64,000 nucleotides of DNA from Capsulimonas corticalis (GCF_003574315.2 NZ_AP025739.1:4340001-4404000); one strand, 5' to 3'; numbered from the stretch's first letter, positions 1 through 9,324 are shown. Numbers and translations: made by a program. Notes: generated from the sequence alone by a model not told the origin.

Positions 1-23
1 GGGGCGCTTTTTTGCGTCCGGGG

Positions 24-935
24 TTAATCCTTCAAACCGGACATCACGATGCCCTGGATGAAGTAACGCTGGCCGAAGAAGAACAGGACGAGCAGCGGGA
101 TCAAGACGATCACGGAGCCGGCCATAAGCAGGTTCCAGTCGGTGCCGTGGATCGTCTGGAAGGTGCGCAGGCCCAGCTCCAGAGTCTGGTTCTCGGTGGA
201 GTTGAGATAGATCAGCGGGCCCATCAGGTCTTTCCAGGCGCCGATGAAGGAGAACAGGCCGACCGTCACCAGCGCGGGGCGGCAAAGCGGCATCAGGATC
301 TTCCAGTAGATCTGGAAATAGGAGGCGCCGTCCAGGCGGGCGGCTTCGTCGAGTTCGCGGGGCAGGGTCATAAAGAACTGGCGCAGCAGGAAGACGTTGA
401 AGGCGGCGCCGAAGAAGGCGGGGATGATCAGCGGTTTTAGCGTATCGATCCAGTGCAGGTAGCTGAAGCCCACATACGAGGGAAGCATCGTGACGATCCC
501 CGGCAGCATCATGGTGGCGAGCAGCAGCATGAACAGCCGGTCGCGGCCGGGGAAGCGCAGGCGCGCGAAGCCGTATGCTACCAGGGAGGATGACAGCACG
601 GTTCCCACGGTCGACAGAACGGCGATCGTCAGCGTGTTCTTGAAGAAGAGAGAGAACGTGACTCCGGTTCCCTCGATCGTCCACGTCTTGACGTAATTGA
701 TCCACTGCGGCGAGTGCGGCCACGCCCACGGGCTCGCGGCGATCTCGGAGGCGGTCTTGAGCGAGAGCGCCAGCATCAGGTAGAAGGGCGTCAGCGTCAG
801 CAAGGCGCCCAGAGCCGCGAAGCTAAAGAGAGCGACCGCCGCGCGCTTGTGCGACGACTTGATGGTGGACTTCGCCGCCGCTTCTTTGGCCGGCAGCGTC
901 AGGGGCCGGGTGGGCTTGGTGATTATGTTACTCAT
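24..935 (-). CDS. Sugar ABC transporter permease (MalG-like)
   Basis: Inner-membrane permease of a carbohydrate ABC importer (303 aa). About six hydrophobic segments are visible, and the C-terminal half carries the EAA loop (ELDEAARLDGA, then PLCRPAL) that docks the ATPase; this is typical of the MalG/CUT1 family. The gene lies 25 bp downstream of the fused binding-protein/permease gene and would be its partner permease. No ATPase gene is present in the visible part, so a shared MsmK/MalK-type ATPase encoded elsewhere is likely (inference). The start at 935 is the first Met with a normal cytoplasmic N-terminus; the ribosome site is weak. The substrate is not readable from the sequence; the neighbouring beta-mannosidase suggests manno-oligosaccharides. 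Confidence 0.93.
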   Translation of the reverse strand: MSNIITKPTRPLTLPAKEAAAKSTIKSSHKRAAVALFSFAALGALLTLTPFYLMLALSLKTASEIAASPWAWPHSPQWINYVKTWTIEGTGVTFSLFFKNTLTIAVLSTVGTVLSSSLVAYGFARLRFPGRDRLFMLLLATMMLPGIVTMLPSYVGFSYLHWIDTLKPLIIPAFFGAAFNVFLLRQFFMTLPRELDEAARLDGASYFQIYWKILMPLCRPALVTVGLFSFIGAWKDLMGPLIYLNSTENQTLELGLRTFQTIHGTDWNLLMAGSVIVLIPLLVLFFFGQRYFIQGIVMSGLKD

Positions 936-960
936 GGATTTTGTGTTCCGAGCCTTCTCG

Positions 961-3321
961 TTATTTTTCCGCGCCTTCGTAATGGACCCAGCGCGACATC
1001 TTCATCTGCAGGGCGGTGATGACCAGAACGACGATGAACAGCACCCAGGCGAGCGCGCTGGCGTAGCCCATCTTCATAAAGGTGAAGGCGTTCTGGTAGA
1101 GATACAGCACGTAGAAGAGCGTCGCGTTGTTCGGTCCGCCCTGCGTCATGACGAAGCCTTGCGTGAAGGTTTGCAGCGATCCGATCACGCCCATGATCAG
1201 GGTGAAGAAGATCGTGGGCGTCAGCAGCGGCAGGGTGACGTGCCGGAACTTCTGAAACACGGTCGCTCCGTCGATTTCGGCCGCCTCATAGTAAGACTGC
1301 GGGATGCCTTGCAGGCCGGCCAGATAAATGACCATACCGCCTCCGATGCCCCAGAGGCTCATCACGACAAGGCTGCCGAGCGCCGTCTTTTCGGAGCCGA
1401 GCCAGTTCACATATCCCTTGGCGGGATCCGTCAGGCCAAGCGCGTGCAGAAGAGGATTGAGGTGCAGCACGGCGGTCATGTAGTTTAAGAGACCCGACTC
1501 GGGGTTGAAGAGGCGCAGCCAGATCAGCGAGGCGGCGACCGACGACGCGACCGCCGGAATATAGTACAGTGTTCGGAAGACCGTCTGTCCCTTGATCTTT
1601 GTATTGAGCAGGAGCGCGAGACCCAGCGAACCGGCGACGCCGAGCGGCACGGAGAAGATGGTGTAGAGCGCCGTCACCTGCATGCTTTTGAAGAAATGTT
1701 CGTCGTGGGCCATTTCCGCGAAGTTGCCCGTTCCTACCCATTTGGCTGGGGCGATCATGTCCCAGGAAGTAAAGGCGAGCATCAGCGACACCAGCATCGG
1801 GCCAAGGACGAACACGATCGCGCCGATCAGCCAGGGCGAGATAAACGCGTACCCCGCCTTCGCCTCGGCGCCCGACCCAATCTTGCGGCCCAGTTTCAGG
1901 TCCTGGCGCGCGCCCTGCCATACCCACGCCACGATCAGCAGCGTGATGACCAGCATGGCGCCGAAGCCCGCGCCCCAGTTGAGCGTGGGATGATAGGGCG
2001 GGTGGTTGATCTGGTCGAGCTTGGCCTGCGCCGGGGGCATAAAGAGATCGACCGCCTGCTGCGCCGTCAGCGTGCCGTTCCACACCAGTTCCAGCTTCGG
2101 CGTGATGATGGACGTGATCTCGGGCCAGCTTGGGCTGAGGACCTCAAAGTGGACGTACGGAACCTCGTCGATCGTCAGTTTGCGGTTCCTGGGGCGCGAT
2201 CCGTCGAGCCAGAGCGGTGAATCCGCCAGCTTGGCGATCGACGGCTGCGCGAGACCGGACTTCGCCAGGCCGCTCAGCCCCTTCACGCCGGCCAGGTACT
2301 TGACCAGTTCCCAGGACTCCTGCTTATGCTTGCTGTCGGATGTAATCCCATAACCGGACCAGCCGGTCATCACGCCGCGCTGTCCCTTCGGACCGGCGGG
2401 AAAGGCGGCGATATCCCAGTCGAAGTCCTTGATCTCGTCCCGGAATCGCGGCACTTCCCAGATACCGGTGCAGTACATCGCCAGCTTGCCCTGAGTGAAA
2501 AGCTCATGCGGGCCGACGGCGGACGATTGCAGCTCGATCGTCGAAGGCGATACGTTGTACTTCTGGATCATGTCCACGGTCAGCTGCATAGCGTTGACGA
2601 CCAATGGATCGTTGTACAGCAGTTTCTTGGGGGCCTTGATATCGTCCACGAAGGAGCCGCCGGATGAGTAAACGAAGTTGTTCATCGTCTGCTCGGACCA
2701 GCCGCCCGCGAAGCCATACACCGTGTCGGCGCTCGTCTGCCCGTGATGCGTCAGCTTCTGCGCGACGGTGAGAAAATCTTGATTGCCGCGCTCGGGATGC
2801 GGCTTGTAATCCCAGCTCCAGGAGCCGTCGGGGTAGGGGAGATGGGCTTTGTCGAAGAGTGTCTTGTTGTAGTAAACCAGGCCCATCGGCGCGATATCGC
2901 GCGGAATGGCGTACGTCTTGCCGCCGCTTTGGAAGACGTTCACCAGCTGAGGATAGTAGTCGTTCAGGTTGACGGACGGGTCGGCCTTCAAAAACGGTGT
3001 CAGATCCGCCAGGATCCCGCGTCCCGCGAACTGCGGGTAGTTGCCGCCGCAGAAGACCACATCGGGCGTGAGGTGCGCGGCCTGCTCGACAATGAGCTTC
3101 TGCGCATATTCGTCACCCGGCGGCTGGCGCTCGGCGCGTACGGTGACGCCCGGGTGGTCGCGCTCAAACGCTTCGACCGTTTTATTGATGATGGCGATCT
3201 CTTTGAAGTCCCCCCAAAAGCGAAAACGCAGAACCGTTTTCTGGGTGTCCGCATGGACAGCCGCGCTTGGGATGAACAGCAATAGAAGCAAAGCGATCCG
3301 AAGAATACGCTTGATGGACAT
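961..3321 (-). CDS. Fusion of sugar-binding protein and MalF-like permease
   Basis: A 786-aa protein joining two parts of an ABC importer. Residues 1-24 are a signal sequence; about 28-440 form a family 1 extracellular solute-binding protein; a membrane segment near 452-468 returns the chain to the cytoplasm; about 490-786 are a MalF-like permease with the EAA loop (YYEAAEIDGATVF). The start at 3321 is preferred over upstream codons because it begins the signal peptide and follows AAGGAAA at good spacing. The reading frame is open across the junction, so this is not a sequencing break between two genes. It lies between the beta-mannosidase and the second permease, all on the minus strand. The binding domain would stay tethered to the outer face of the membrane. 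Confidence 0.92.
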   Translation of the reverse strand: MSIKRILRIALLLLLFIPSAAVHADTQKTVLRFRFWGDFKEIAIINKTVEAFERDHPGVTVRAERQPPGDEYAQKLIVEQAAHLTPDVVFCGGNYPQFAGRGILADLTPFLKADPSVNLNDYYPQLVNVFQSGGKTYAIPRDIAPMGLVYYNKTLFDKAHLPYPDGSWSWDYKPHPERGNQDFLTVAQKLTHHGQTSADTVYGFAGGWSEQTMNNFVYSSGGSFVDDIKAPKKLLYNDPLVVNAMQLTVDMIQKYNVSPSTIELQSSAVGPHELFTQGKLAMYCTGIWEVPRFRDEIKDFDWDIAAFPAGPKGQRGVMTGWSGYGITSDSKHKQESWELVKYLAGVKGLSGLAKSGLAQPSIAKLADSPLWLDGSRPRNRKLTIDEVPYVHFEVLSPSWPEITSIITPKLELVWNGTLTAQQAVDLFMPPAQAKLDQINHPPYHPTLNWGAGFGAMLVITLLIVAWVWQGARQDLKLGRKIGSGAEAKAGYAFISPWLIGAIVFVLGPMLVSLMLAFTSWDMIAPAKWVGTGNFAEMAHDEHFFKSMQVTALYTIFSVPLGVAGSLGLALLLNTKIKGQTVFRTLYYIPAVASSVAASLIWLRLFNPESGLLNYMTAVLHLNPLLHALGLTDPAKGYVNWLGSEKTALGSLVVMSLWGIGGGMVIYLAGLQGIPQSYYEAAEIDGATVFQKFRHVTLPLLTPTIFFTLIMGVIGSLQTFTQGFVMTQGGPNNATLFYVLYLYQNAFTFMKMGYASALAWVLFIVVLVITALQMKMSRWVHYEGAEK

Positions 3322-3383
3322 GAAAGTTTCCTTGATCCCGGGGCGTGACGTCATGCCCCGGGATGTTGTCGCCTGAATGATAT

Positions 3384-5906
3384 TTATGCCGGCGATCGGT
3401 CCGCCAGGGTGCGCGCCACGAGCTTGTCGGCGAGATCGGCTCCGCCGCATGGGCAGTTCGCCGTGATGATGACGGTCTTGGCTTCTCCCGGCATCAGATG
3501 GAAGAAGTTGTCCGACACCGTGAGCGGCGTGTTGTCGCCGCGCCGCAGCCAGAGATAGGGCGCGAACGTCTCGCTGGTGAGCGTGACGGCGATCTCATGT
3601 TCGCCGATCCGCTCATGACGCGTGTGAATGGACGGCGTTCCCAGCTCCAGGTCCTTGGGCTCCGCGAGCAGCAGCGTGCTGTCGAAGGCGGGCGTTCCGT
3701 CCGCCGGCGCGAACCGCGCGTGGAGCACGGTGGATCGCTCGCGTCCTTTTGCCGCCGACAGATCGAATGTCGTGACGATTGCCGCCGCGTTGGCGGGCGC
3801 CTTCGCCTTGGTCTCCGTCTGCTGGATCGTTTCGCCGTCGAAGCCGAGCAGCGTGATCGTCAGCACGCCCGGGATCGGCTCGGAACGATCGTTGACCAGA
3901 TGCGCCTCGACGATGTCGCCCTTGCGGTACAGCGAAAGAAGCTGCGGCGCGTAGAACCGCTTGGCGGCGTAATAGACGGCCTTCGGCTCGCCGGCGCTAT
4001 CGATCATCGCCCAGGACTGCACGGGCCAGCAGTCGTTGAGCTGCCAGATCAGCGTGCCCCAGCAATGCCCCATGCGGCGTCGGTAGTGCTCCACGCCGTA
4101 GCGCATCGCTTCGCCCTGGTTGCACTGGCTGTAGTAGACCAGGTCCTCCAGGGTCTGAGACACCGGAAAGTGGATATCCTGCATGCCGATGTAGGTGTCG
4201 TAGCCCTTGCGCGTCTTGTCATGCCACTTCACGACCGGCGAGTGCGGCGCGCGGTCTTCGGGCGCCAGCACGCCTTCCCAGGCCGCCATGCCGCAGCTTG
4301 CCGCGAAGCCGAACTCCGAGCAGAAGCGCGAATCGTTCTCAGTGTAGTGAACCCAGTCACCGCGTCCGTGCCAGACATCCCAGTTGTGGCAGTCGCCCGC
4401 GTTCGCGCTGTTCGGAAGATCGCCGCCGTAGGGCGAGGACGGCCAGTAGGGCGTCGCCGGATCTTCCGCCGCCAGCACTTCCGGCAGGATCTCATGATAG
4501 AGATGCTCGCCGATATGGCGCGACGGGTTCAGACCATTCCACTTGTCCGCGAACATGGTGTGGTTCTCGTTGTTGCCGCACCAGAGGCAGAGCGAGGGAT
4601 GATTGCGGATACGGCGCACTGCCTGCGCCGCTTCCAGCCTTGCCCCCTCCGCGTATTCGCCGAGATCCGGATAGTAGGCGCAGCCGTACAAGAAGTCCTG
4701 CCAGACCAGGATCCCCAGCTCATCGCAAATGTTGTAGAACGCTTCGCTTTCGTAGAACCCGCCGGCCCAGATGCGCAGCATATTGAAGCCGGCGTCCCGC
4801 GCCTGCGTGATCCGCTCGCGCAGCCGCTCCTCGGTGACGCGCGTGATGAACGAATCGTCCGGAATCCAGTTGGCGCCCTTCGCGAAGATATTCACGCCGT
4901 TCACGCGGAATTTGAAGGTCTCCCCCGCGCCGTCCATGTCCGGCTCGCGGATCAACTGCACCGTTCGGAAACCGACGCGCGCGTCGAGCGCATCGATCTC
5001 TTCCGACGATTGGCGCAGCGCGATCCGCAATGGATAGCGGGCGGCGTCTCCAAGTCCTCGGGGCTGCCAGAGCCGCGCGTTGATCGTCACCGCCGGCAGG
5101 GCGATCTCATGCACGCCGATGGCCTCCGGAACGACCGCCGAAATCGATCCCGTCCAGTTCTCGCCCGCCACGGAAGCATCCAGCGTCAATCCCGCGCCGG
5201 CGGCGCGGCGCTCGACAGTCGCCGTCACGCGGACGGAAACCTCGCCGCTGTCCAGAAAATCGTATTCGTACTTCCAGTCGCCGATCTCGGCGAGCGGAAC
5301 CGTCACCAGCTCCACCGGCGCCCAGATCCCGCAGGAGCTCAGCACGGGACCCCAGTCCCAGCCGTACATGTACTGCGCCTTGCGGACGAACGAACGCGGC
5401 GCCCAGCTATCCCAGTGCCCCGGCATCTCGGAGCCTTGAGCGACTTCCCACGCCTCCTGACGCGCCCGGCCGACGCGCGTGGCGCTGCGGAAGGTGACGC
5501 GCAGCGTGTTCTCACCAACGTTCAGCCGCCCGTCCACCGGGAAGCGATGCGTCATGAACATATTCTCCGTGCGGCCCAGCGCCTCGCCGTTCAGCTCGAT
5601 CTCGGCGAGCGTGTCCAGCCCATGGAACACCAGGGCGCGATGCGCCGGCGTCAGCTCTTCCACCTGGAAGCGCGTTTCGTAGACCCAGTCGGTTTCGTCC
5701 ACCCACTCCACGCCGCGCTCATTCATGCGCACGAACGGATCTCCAATGACGCCGTCGCGCATCAAATCCAGATGGATATGACCCGGAACCTCCGCGTTCA
5801 GCCAGGCCAGCCGGCGATGCTCGGGGGCGTCCGAGCGCGGGGCCTCCTGAACGCGCCAATCCTTGTCCAGGACGGTTCGAATAACTTGTGATGAAAAATT
5901 GCTCAT
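3384..5906 (-). CDS. Beta-mannosidase (GH2)
   Basis: Glycoside hydrolase family 2 enzyme (840 aa) that would release mannose from the non-reducing end of beta-mannosides. An N-terminal galactose-binding-like sandwich (about 10-200), an immunoglobulin-like domain and a TIM barrel are followed by C-terminal sandwiches. The catalytic pair is visible: acid/base Glu447 in WCGNNENH and nucleophile Glu531 in CSEFGF, both in the form seen in beta-mannosidases rather than beta-galactosidases. There is no signal peptide, so it probably acts in the cytoplasm on imported oligosaccharides. It is first in the run with the ABC importer genes 60 bp downstream, and a consensus-like promoter lies upstream at 5970-5998. 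Confidence 0.93.
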   Translation of the reverse strand: MSNFSSQVIRTVLDKDWRVQEAPRSDAPEHRRLAWLNAEVPGHIHLDLMRDGVIGDPFVRMNERGVEWVDETDWVYETRFQVEELTPAHRALVFHGLDTLAEIELNGEALGRTENMFMTHRFPVDGRLNVGENTLRVTFRSATRVGRARQEAWEVAQGSEMPGHWDSWAPRSFVRKAQYMYGWDWGPVLSSCGIWAPVELVTVPLAEIGDWKYEYDFLDSGEVSVRVTATVERRAAGAGLTLDASVAGENWTGSISAVVPEAIGVHEIALPAVTINARLWQPRGLGDAARYPLRIALRQSSEEIDALDARVGFRTVQLIREPDMDGAGETFKFRVNGVNIFAKGANWIPDDSFITRVTEERLRERITQARDAGFNMLRIWAGGFYESEAFYNICDELGILVWQDFLYGCAYYPDLGEYAEGARLEAAQAVRRIRNHPSLCLWCGNNENHTMFADKWNGLNPSRHIGEHLYHEILPEVLAAEDPATPYWPSSPYGGDLPNSANAGDCHNWDVWHGRGDWVHYTENDSRFCSEFGFAASCGMAAWEGVLAPEDRAPHSPVVKWHDKTRKGYDTYIGMQDIHFPVSQTLEDLVYYSQCNQGEAMRYGVEHYRRRMGHCWGTLIWQLNDCWPVQSWAMIDSAGEPKAVYYAAKRFYAPQLLSLYRKGDIVEAHLVNDRSEPIPGVLTITLLGFDGETIQQTETKAKAPANAAAIVTTFDLSAAKGRERSTVLHARFAPADGTPAFDSTLLLAEPKDLELGTPSIHTRHERIGEHEIAVTLTSETFAPYLWLRRGDNTPLTVSDNFFHLMPGEAKTVIITANCPCGGADLADKLVARTLADRSPA

Positions 5907-5969
5907 ACAGACATGCCTTTCCGCCAGAGCCGCCGTGACGTGTCGGCAACGGCTTCTCTTGTACCATTA

Positions 5970-5998
5970 ATGATAGCAAGAGCGGCGTCGTCTGTCAA
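5970..5998 (-). promoter_or_regulatory. Promoter of the beta-mannosidase/ABC operon
   Basis: On the minus strand TTGACA (5993-5998) is separated by exactly 17 bp from TATCAT (5970-5975), a strong sigma-70-type promoter about 65 bp before the beta-mannosidase start. The -10 box lies inside an imperfect palindrome, TATCATTAATGGTA, which could be a repressor site. Confidence 0.75.
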
Positions 5999-6194
5999 GA
6001 TTTTTCTTGATTGTTTCTGAAATTATTTTATGTTTTCAGTCAGGGTTATGAAATTTTCATTTCTCCTATTTGAAGTCAGATATCGCACTCAAAGTTTAAC
6101 AGAAAACGTTTTTTCAGTCAAGCAAAATCGTGAAAATAGTTGCGAAGGGAAGCGCGGCGGGAAGCGGACTGACGATATGTTTGGGGAAGTGGGC
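5999..6194. other. AT-rich intergenic region
   Basis: This stretch between the beta-mannosidase promoter and the GH127 terminator is markedly AT-rich compared with its neighbours. It holds no credible gene. The palindrome-like GAAAACGTTTTTTC at 6102-6115 resembles LacI-family operators but lies about 100 bp upstream of the promoter; its role is unknown. Confidence 0.5.
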
Positions 6195-6231
6195 AAAAAA
6201 AGACGCCGGGCGATGGAAGTCGCCCGGCGTC
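6195..6231 (-). terminator. Intrinsic terminator of the GH127 gene
   Basis: An 11-bp perfect GC-rich stem (6202-6212 with 6221-6231) and 8-nt loop, followed on the minus strand by seven T residues. It lies 22 bp after the GH127 stop codon. Confidence 0.9.
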
Positions 6232-6253
6232 ATTATCGCAAATTTGCGAACGA

Positions 6254-8167
6254 TCAGCCTTTTCGGACCCAGACCGTCATGGATCCGGCCTCGCGGTTGG
6301 CCCAGGCGTAGTAGGGGACGGCCGTCACGGCGATGGCCTGGCCGGGGGAGCCGCCTGGCGCACGATCGAGGTAGGCGCCGGCCGCCCACGCCGATCGGTC
6401 CAAAACGTTCCCGGCGGCGCGCAGGACGGTGACGCCGCCCAGTAACTCTTTCTGAAAATCAATACCGATCGCGTCATCGCTCAGAACGATGTCGCGGACG
6501 TCCACGCCGTCATGGTCGATTTGCTCCAGGCAGTAGACCAGCGGGCCGCGCGCGAGAGCCGTTTTGCCGTAGGCGTCGGCGATACGCGGATCGGCGGTCA
6601 GGGCGCGCACGGGCATCGGCAGAGTCAGGCGCACGGTGTCTCCGGTCGTCCAGGGGTGATCCACGGCGGCGTACGCTCCCGCTTCGACCGACCTTGGCGC
6701 TTCGCCGTTGACCTGTACTGTCGCGCCCTGCGCCCATTCGGGAATGCGCAGATGCAGCGTCGCGCCGGCGTGGGGCGTGTTCTCCACGGTGAAACGAATG
6801 TCTCCGTCCCAGGGATAGATCGTTTCTTGTTTCAGCGCAATCGATCCGCCGCCCTGCAAAGGAAGCTCGGCGGAGCCGGCGGCGTACAGATGCGCCCACA
6901 CGCCATTGCTGTCGTCGACGGAGTAGAAGTAGCCGCTCAGCGACGCCAGCAGGCGCGCGATGTTCGGCGGGCAGCAGGCGCAGCCGAACCAGGGCTGGCG
7001 GCGATGGGAGCCGTCGTTACTGAGCGGGTTCTGGTAGAAATAAGAAGCGCCGTCCAGCGAGAGGCCCGCGAGCATCGCGTTGTAGAGCTGAAGCTCCATC
7101 TGGTCGGCGTACTTCGCGTCGCCGGCGATTTGCAGCATGCGCCAGTTCCACATCACGCCGCCGATCGCCGCGCACGTTTCCGCGTAGGCGCGGTCGCTCG
7201 GCAGTTCCCAGTCCGCGCCGAACGCCTCGCCTTCCCAGCGCGCGCCCAGGCCGCCGGTCACGTACATTCGGCGCTCGGTCATGTTGCGCCACTGCGCTTC
7301 CAGGGCCGCAAGCAGCGAAGCGTCGCCTGTTTCCGCGTATAAGTCCGCCGCGCCGCTGTCCAGATACATCTGCCGGACGGAGTGCCCGACCACTTCCGTA
7401 AGGTCCCGGAAGGGAACCTGGTCCTGGAAGTATCGGCGGTCGAAGTCGCGGGTCGGCGGGGTGGTGTAAAGCGCGGAAACTTCCTGGCCGCGCGCGCCGA
7501 GGAAATATTCGACCTGGTTCAGATAGCGGTCGTTGCCCGTCGCCTTGTAGAGCGCCGCCAGCGCCAGCTCGATCTCCTCGTGGCCGCATGCGCCCTCGCG
7601 CTTGCCTTCAGAAACGGGGCCAAACGTTTCGCAGATGTGGTCGGCGAGGCGTTTCGCGACATCAAGGAGGCGCGTGCTTTCCGTCGCGTCAAAGTGCGCC
7701 GCCGCCGCTTGTATCAAGTGGCCGGCGCAGTACAGCTCGTGCATGTCCTTGAGATTCGTCCAGCGTTCTCCCACGCGGTTGACGCTGAAGTAGGTATTTA
7801 GGTAACCGTTCGCGTCCTGGGCGTCGGCGATCTCAGTGATCAGCACATCGGCCATCCGAATCAGCGCCTCGTCGTCCGGATGCTGTCCCAGAGCGAACGC
7901 CATCGCCTCCAGAAGCTTGTAAACATCCGAGTCGTTGAAAAAGATGCCCTCGAAGGGAATCTCTTTCTTGCCGGAGGCGCGCCGGAAATTATCCACGCGT
8001 CCCGTTTCCTCGCACTGCTGGAACTGCGACGGCAAGGTCACGGAGCGGTTGATCGCGATGCGCGGACTCCAAAACGCGTCTTGAATCTGGACGGAGCGCG
8101 CCGAGACCGGACGTAACCGGTTGTATCGACGGATTTGTGTTGAGGGATTGGTAAGTTGTCGCGCCAT
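6254..8167 (-). CDS. GH127 beta-L-arabinofuranosidase-like enzyme
   Basis: A 637-aa protein of the DUF1680/GH127 family, whose characterised members remove beta-L-arabinofuranose using a zinc-bound cysteine. By alignment with the Bifidobacterium enzyme HypBA1, Glu314 (in GEAF) is the acid/base, Glu330 and Cys332 (AYAETCA) and Cys398/Cys399 (CACCP) are the zinc ligands, with Cys398 the likely nucleophile; all are present. There is no signal peptide, so it is probably cytoplasmic. The Met at 8167 gives the family's usual length; the open frame runs upstream into the divergent regulator region but that extension has no homology-like features. No Shine-Dalgarno is seen and the -10 box is only 7 nt before the ATG, suggesting a leaderless mRNA. 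Confidence 0.9.
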   Translation of the reverse strand: MARQLTNPSTQIRRYNRLRPVSARSVQIQDAFWSPRIAINRSVTLPSQFQQCEETGRVDNFRRASGKKEIPFEGIFFNDSDVYKLLEAMAFALGQHPDDEALIRMADVLITEIADAQDANGYLNTYFSVNRVGERWTNLKDMHELYCAGHLIQAAAAHFDATESTRLLDVAKRLADHICETFGPVSEGKREGACGHEEIELALAALYKATGNDRYLNQVEYFLGARGQEVSALYTTPPTRDFDRRYFQDQVPFRDLTEVVGHSVRQMYLDSGAADLYAETGDASLLAALEAQWRNMTERRMYVTGGLGARWEGEAFGADWELPSDRAYAETCAAIGGVMWNWRMLQIAGDAKYADQMELQLYNAMLAGLSLDGASYFYQNPLSNDGSHRRQPWFGCACCPPNIARLLASLSGYFYSVDDSNGVWAHLYAAGSAELPLQGGGSIALKQETIYPWDGDIRFTVENTPHAGATLHLRIPEWAQGATVQVNGEAPRSVEAGAYAAVDHPWTTGDTVRLTLPMPVRALTADPRIADAYGKTALARGPLVYCLEQIDHDGVDVRDIVLSDDAIGIDFQKELLGGVTVLRAAGNVLDRSAWAAGAYLDRAPGGSPGQAIAVTAVPYYAWANREAGSMTVWVRKG

Positions 8168-8174
8168 ATGGTAT

Positions 8175-8203
8175 ATATTAGCAGTTATGTTTGTGGGATG
8201 CAA
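8175..8203 (-). promoter_or_regulatory. Promoter of GH127 gene, leaderless
   Basis: Minus-strand TTGCAT (8198-8203), 17 bp, TAATAT (8175-8180), then 7 nt to the ATG at 8167. Transcription would start at or next to the start codon, matching the missing ribosome site. Confidence 0.6.
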
Positions 8204-8263
8204 GATTAGAAATCCGCACAATACCAGGACAAATCTTACCCGCGCCGGCCGCGCGCGAATTCG

Positions 8264-9091
8264 ATGATGGACATTTGCCAGCTGAACTTCTCTCTCCCGG
8301 TGCAGGCGATCAACGCCGGTCTTTTTGTCTCCAGCGGCAAGGGGACGCATCCGGACCGGGTATTTCCATACTTCGATCTGATTTATGTCCGTTCCGGCGT
8401 GCTGGATATTCAGGAAGCCGAGAAGGCGTTTCATGTCGCCGCCGGTGAGACTCTGCTTCTCTGGCCGGAGCGGCGTCATTTCGGGACGAAGATCTATCCA
8501 GCCGACCTGTCGTACTTCTGGCTGCACTTTTTGATTCGGGAAACGCCGGAGAGCGCGGGGCGGCAATCCTGCGATGTGGCGCAGCATGCGTCCGTCAGCC
8601 GTCCGGACCAGCTGGCGGAGGCGTTTCGCCGTTTTTTGGACGACCAGGAAAGCGGATCGCTCGAACAGATGACGGCCGATCTGCTCGTGACGCTGATCCT
8701 GCGCGAGGCCGCGCGTTCGCACGAAGCTACGGGCGCCGCGCGGCATTCCTCGATTTCCGCCGCGAACCGGGCGAACGCGTATATCATCGCGCACTTTCAC
8801 GAACCGATTACGGTGGCTGAGGTCGCGGAGAAGGTCGGCTGCAACCCGAACTATCTCGCGCGGATCTTTCGCGAGGCGTATGGCAAGACGATGACCGACG
8901 CCGTCCACGACTGCCGCCTAGCCTACGCGCGCCGGCTGCTGATCGAAGGATATCAGAATGTGGATGAGATCGCCCGCGAATGCGGTTTTGCCGATGGAGG
9001 ATATTTTCGAAGACTGTTCAAGCGCGCCCATGCGATGACGCCGCTGGCGTTTCGCAATCTGTACGCACGCGTGCATGTGAACTCGGCATAG
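8264..9091 (+). CDS. AraC-family transcriptional regulator
   Basis: A 275-aa regulator with an N-terminal cupin-like ligand-binding domain (about 1-140) and a C-terminal AraC DNA-binding domain with two helix-turn-helix motifs (about 170-270). Typical signatures are NPNYLARIFREAYGKT and the second helix pair ending in CGFADGGYFRRLFKRAHAMTP. It is divergent from the GH127 gene, with 96 bp between starts, and is the obvious candidate to control it in response to a sugar (inference). An earlier in-frame start is not apparent; the ATG at 8264 has no strong ribosome site, and the second ATG three bases later is equally possible. Confidence 0.92.
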   Translation: MMDICQLNFSLPVQAINAGLFVSSGKGTHPDRVFPYFDLIYVRSGVLDIQEAEKAFHVAAGETLLLWPERRHFGTKIYPADLSYFWLHFLIRETPESAGRQSCDVAQHASVSRPDQLAEAFRRFLDDQESGSLEQMTADLLVTLILREAARSHEATGAARHSSISAANRANAYIIAHFHEPITVAEVAEKVGCNPNYLARIFREAYGKTMTDAVHDCRLAYARRLLIEGYQNVDEIARECGFADGGYFRRLFKRAHAMTPLAFRNLYARVHVNSA

Positions 9092-9144
9092 AACATGCGC
9101 GCCTGAGAGAATAGATTTTGAGCGAATAGATGTAAGGAACGATG

Positions 9145-9278
9145 AATGCGCCGGGCATTTGTCGGTCGGTTTCGGTCCTTCGGCTACCGGTCAGGAAATA
9201 CAGAGCGTGGCAGCGTCTCTCATGTCCTGAATCGGAAGTCTAGAGGGCCGAAACCGACCGACAAATGCCCGGCGCATT
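9145..9278. repeat. Long inverted-repeat element, 31-bp perfect arms
   Basis: Arms at 9145-9175 and 9248-9278 are perfect reverse complements (31 of 31), enclosing 72 bp that can extend the pairing through TCAGGA/TCCTGA and AGAG/CTCT. The element lies between the convergent AraC and gspD genes. There is no T-run after the stem, no open reading frame inside and no clear target-site duplication. It could be a MITE-like element or encode a structured RNA. Confidence 0.85.
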
Positions 9279-9324
9279 GCTGTTTGCCGGTCTGATGGGG
9301 CGGCTTCGTCGGTGTTACCCGATC

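Noticed and set aside
3498-5891. Long plus-strand open frame opposite the beta-mannosidase gene
   Set aside because: Antisense shadow of a GC-rich gene: Arg/His/Val-rich, no domain, while the minus strand has complete GH2 motifs.
8168-8908. Upstream extension of the GH127 frame (884 codons in total)
   Set aside because: Extension lies opposite the AraC gene, shows shadow composition, and the family's length fits the start at 8167.
9145-9278. Intrinsic terminator for AraC or gspD
   Set aside because: Stem too long, loop of 72 nt and no T-run on either side.
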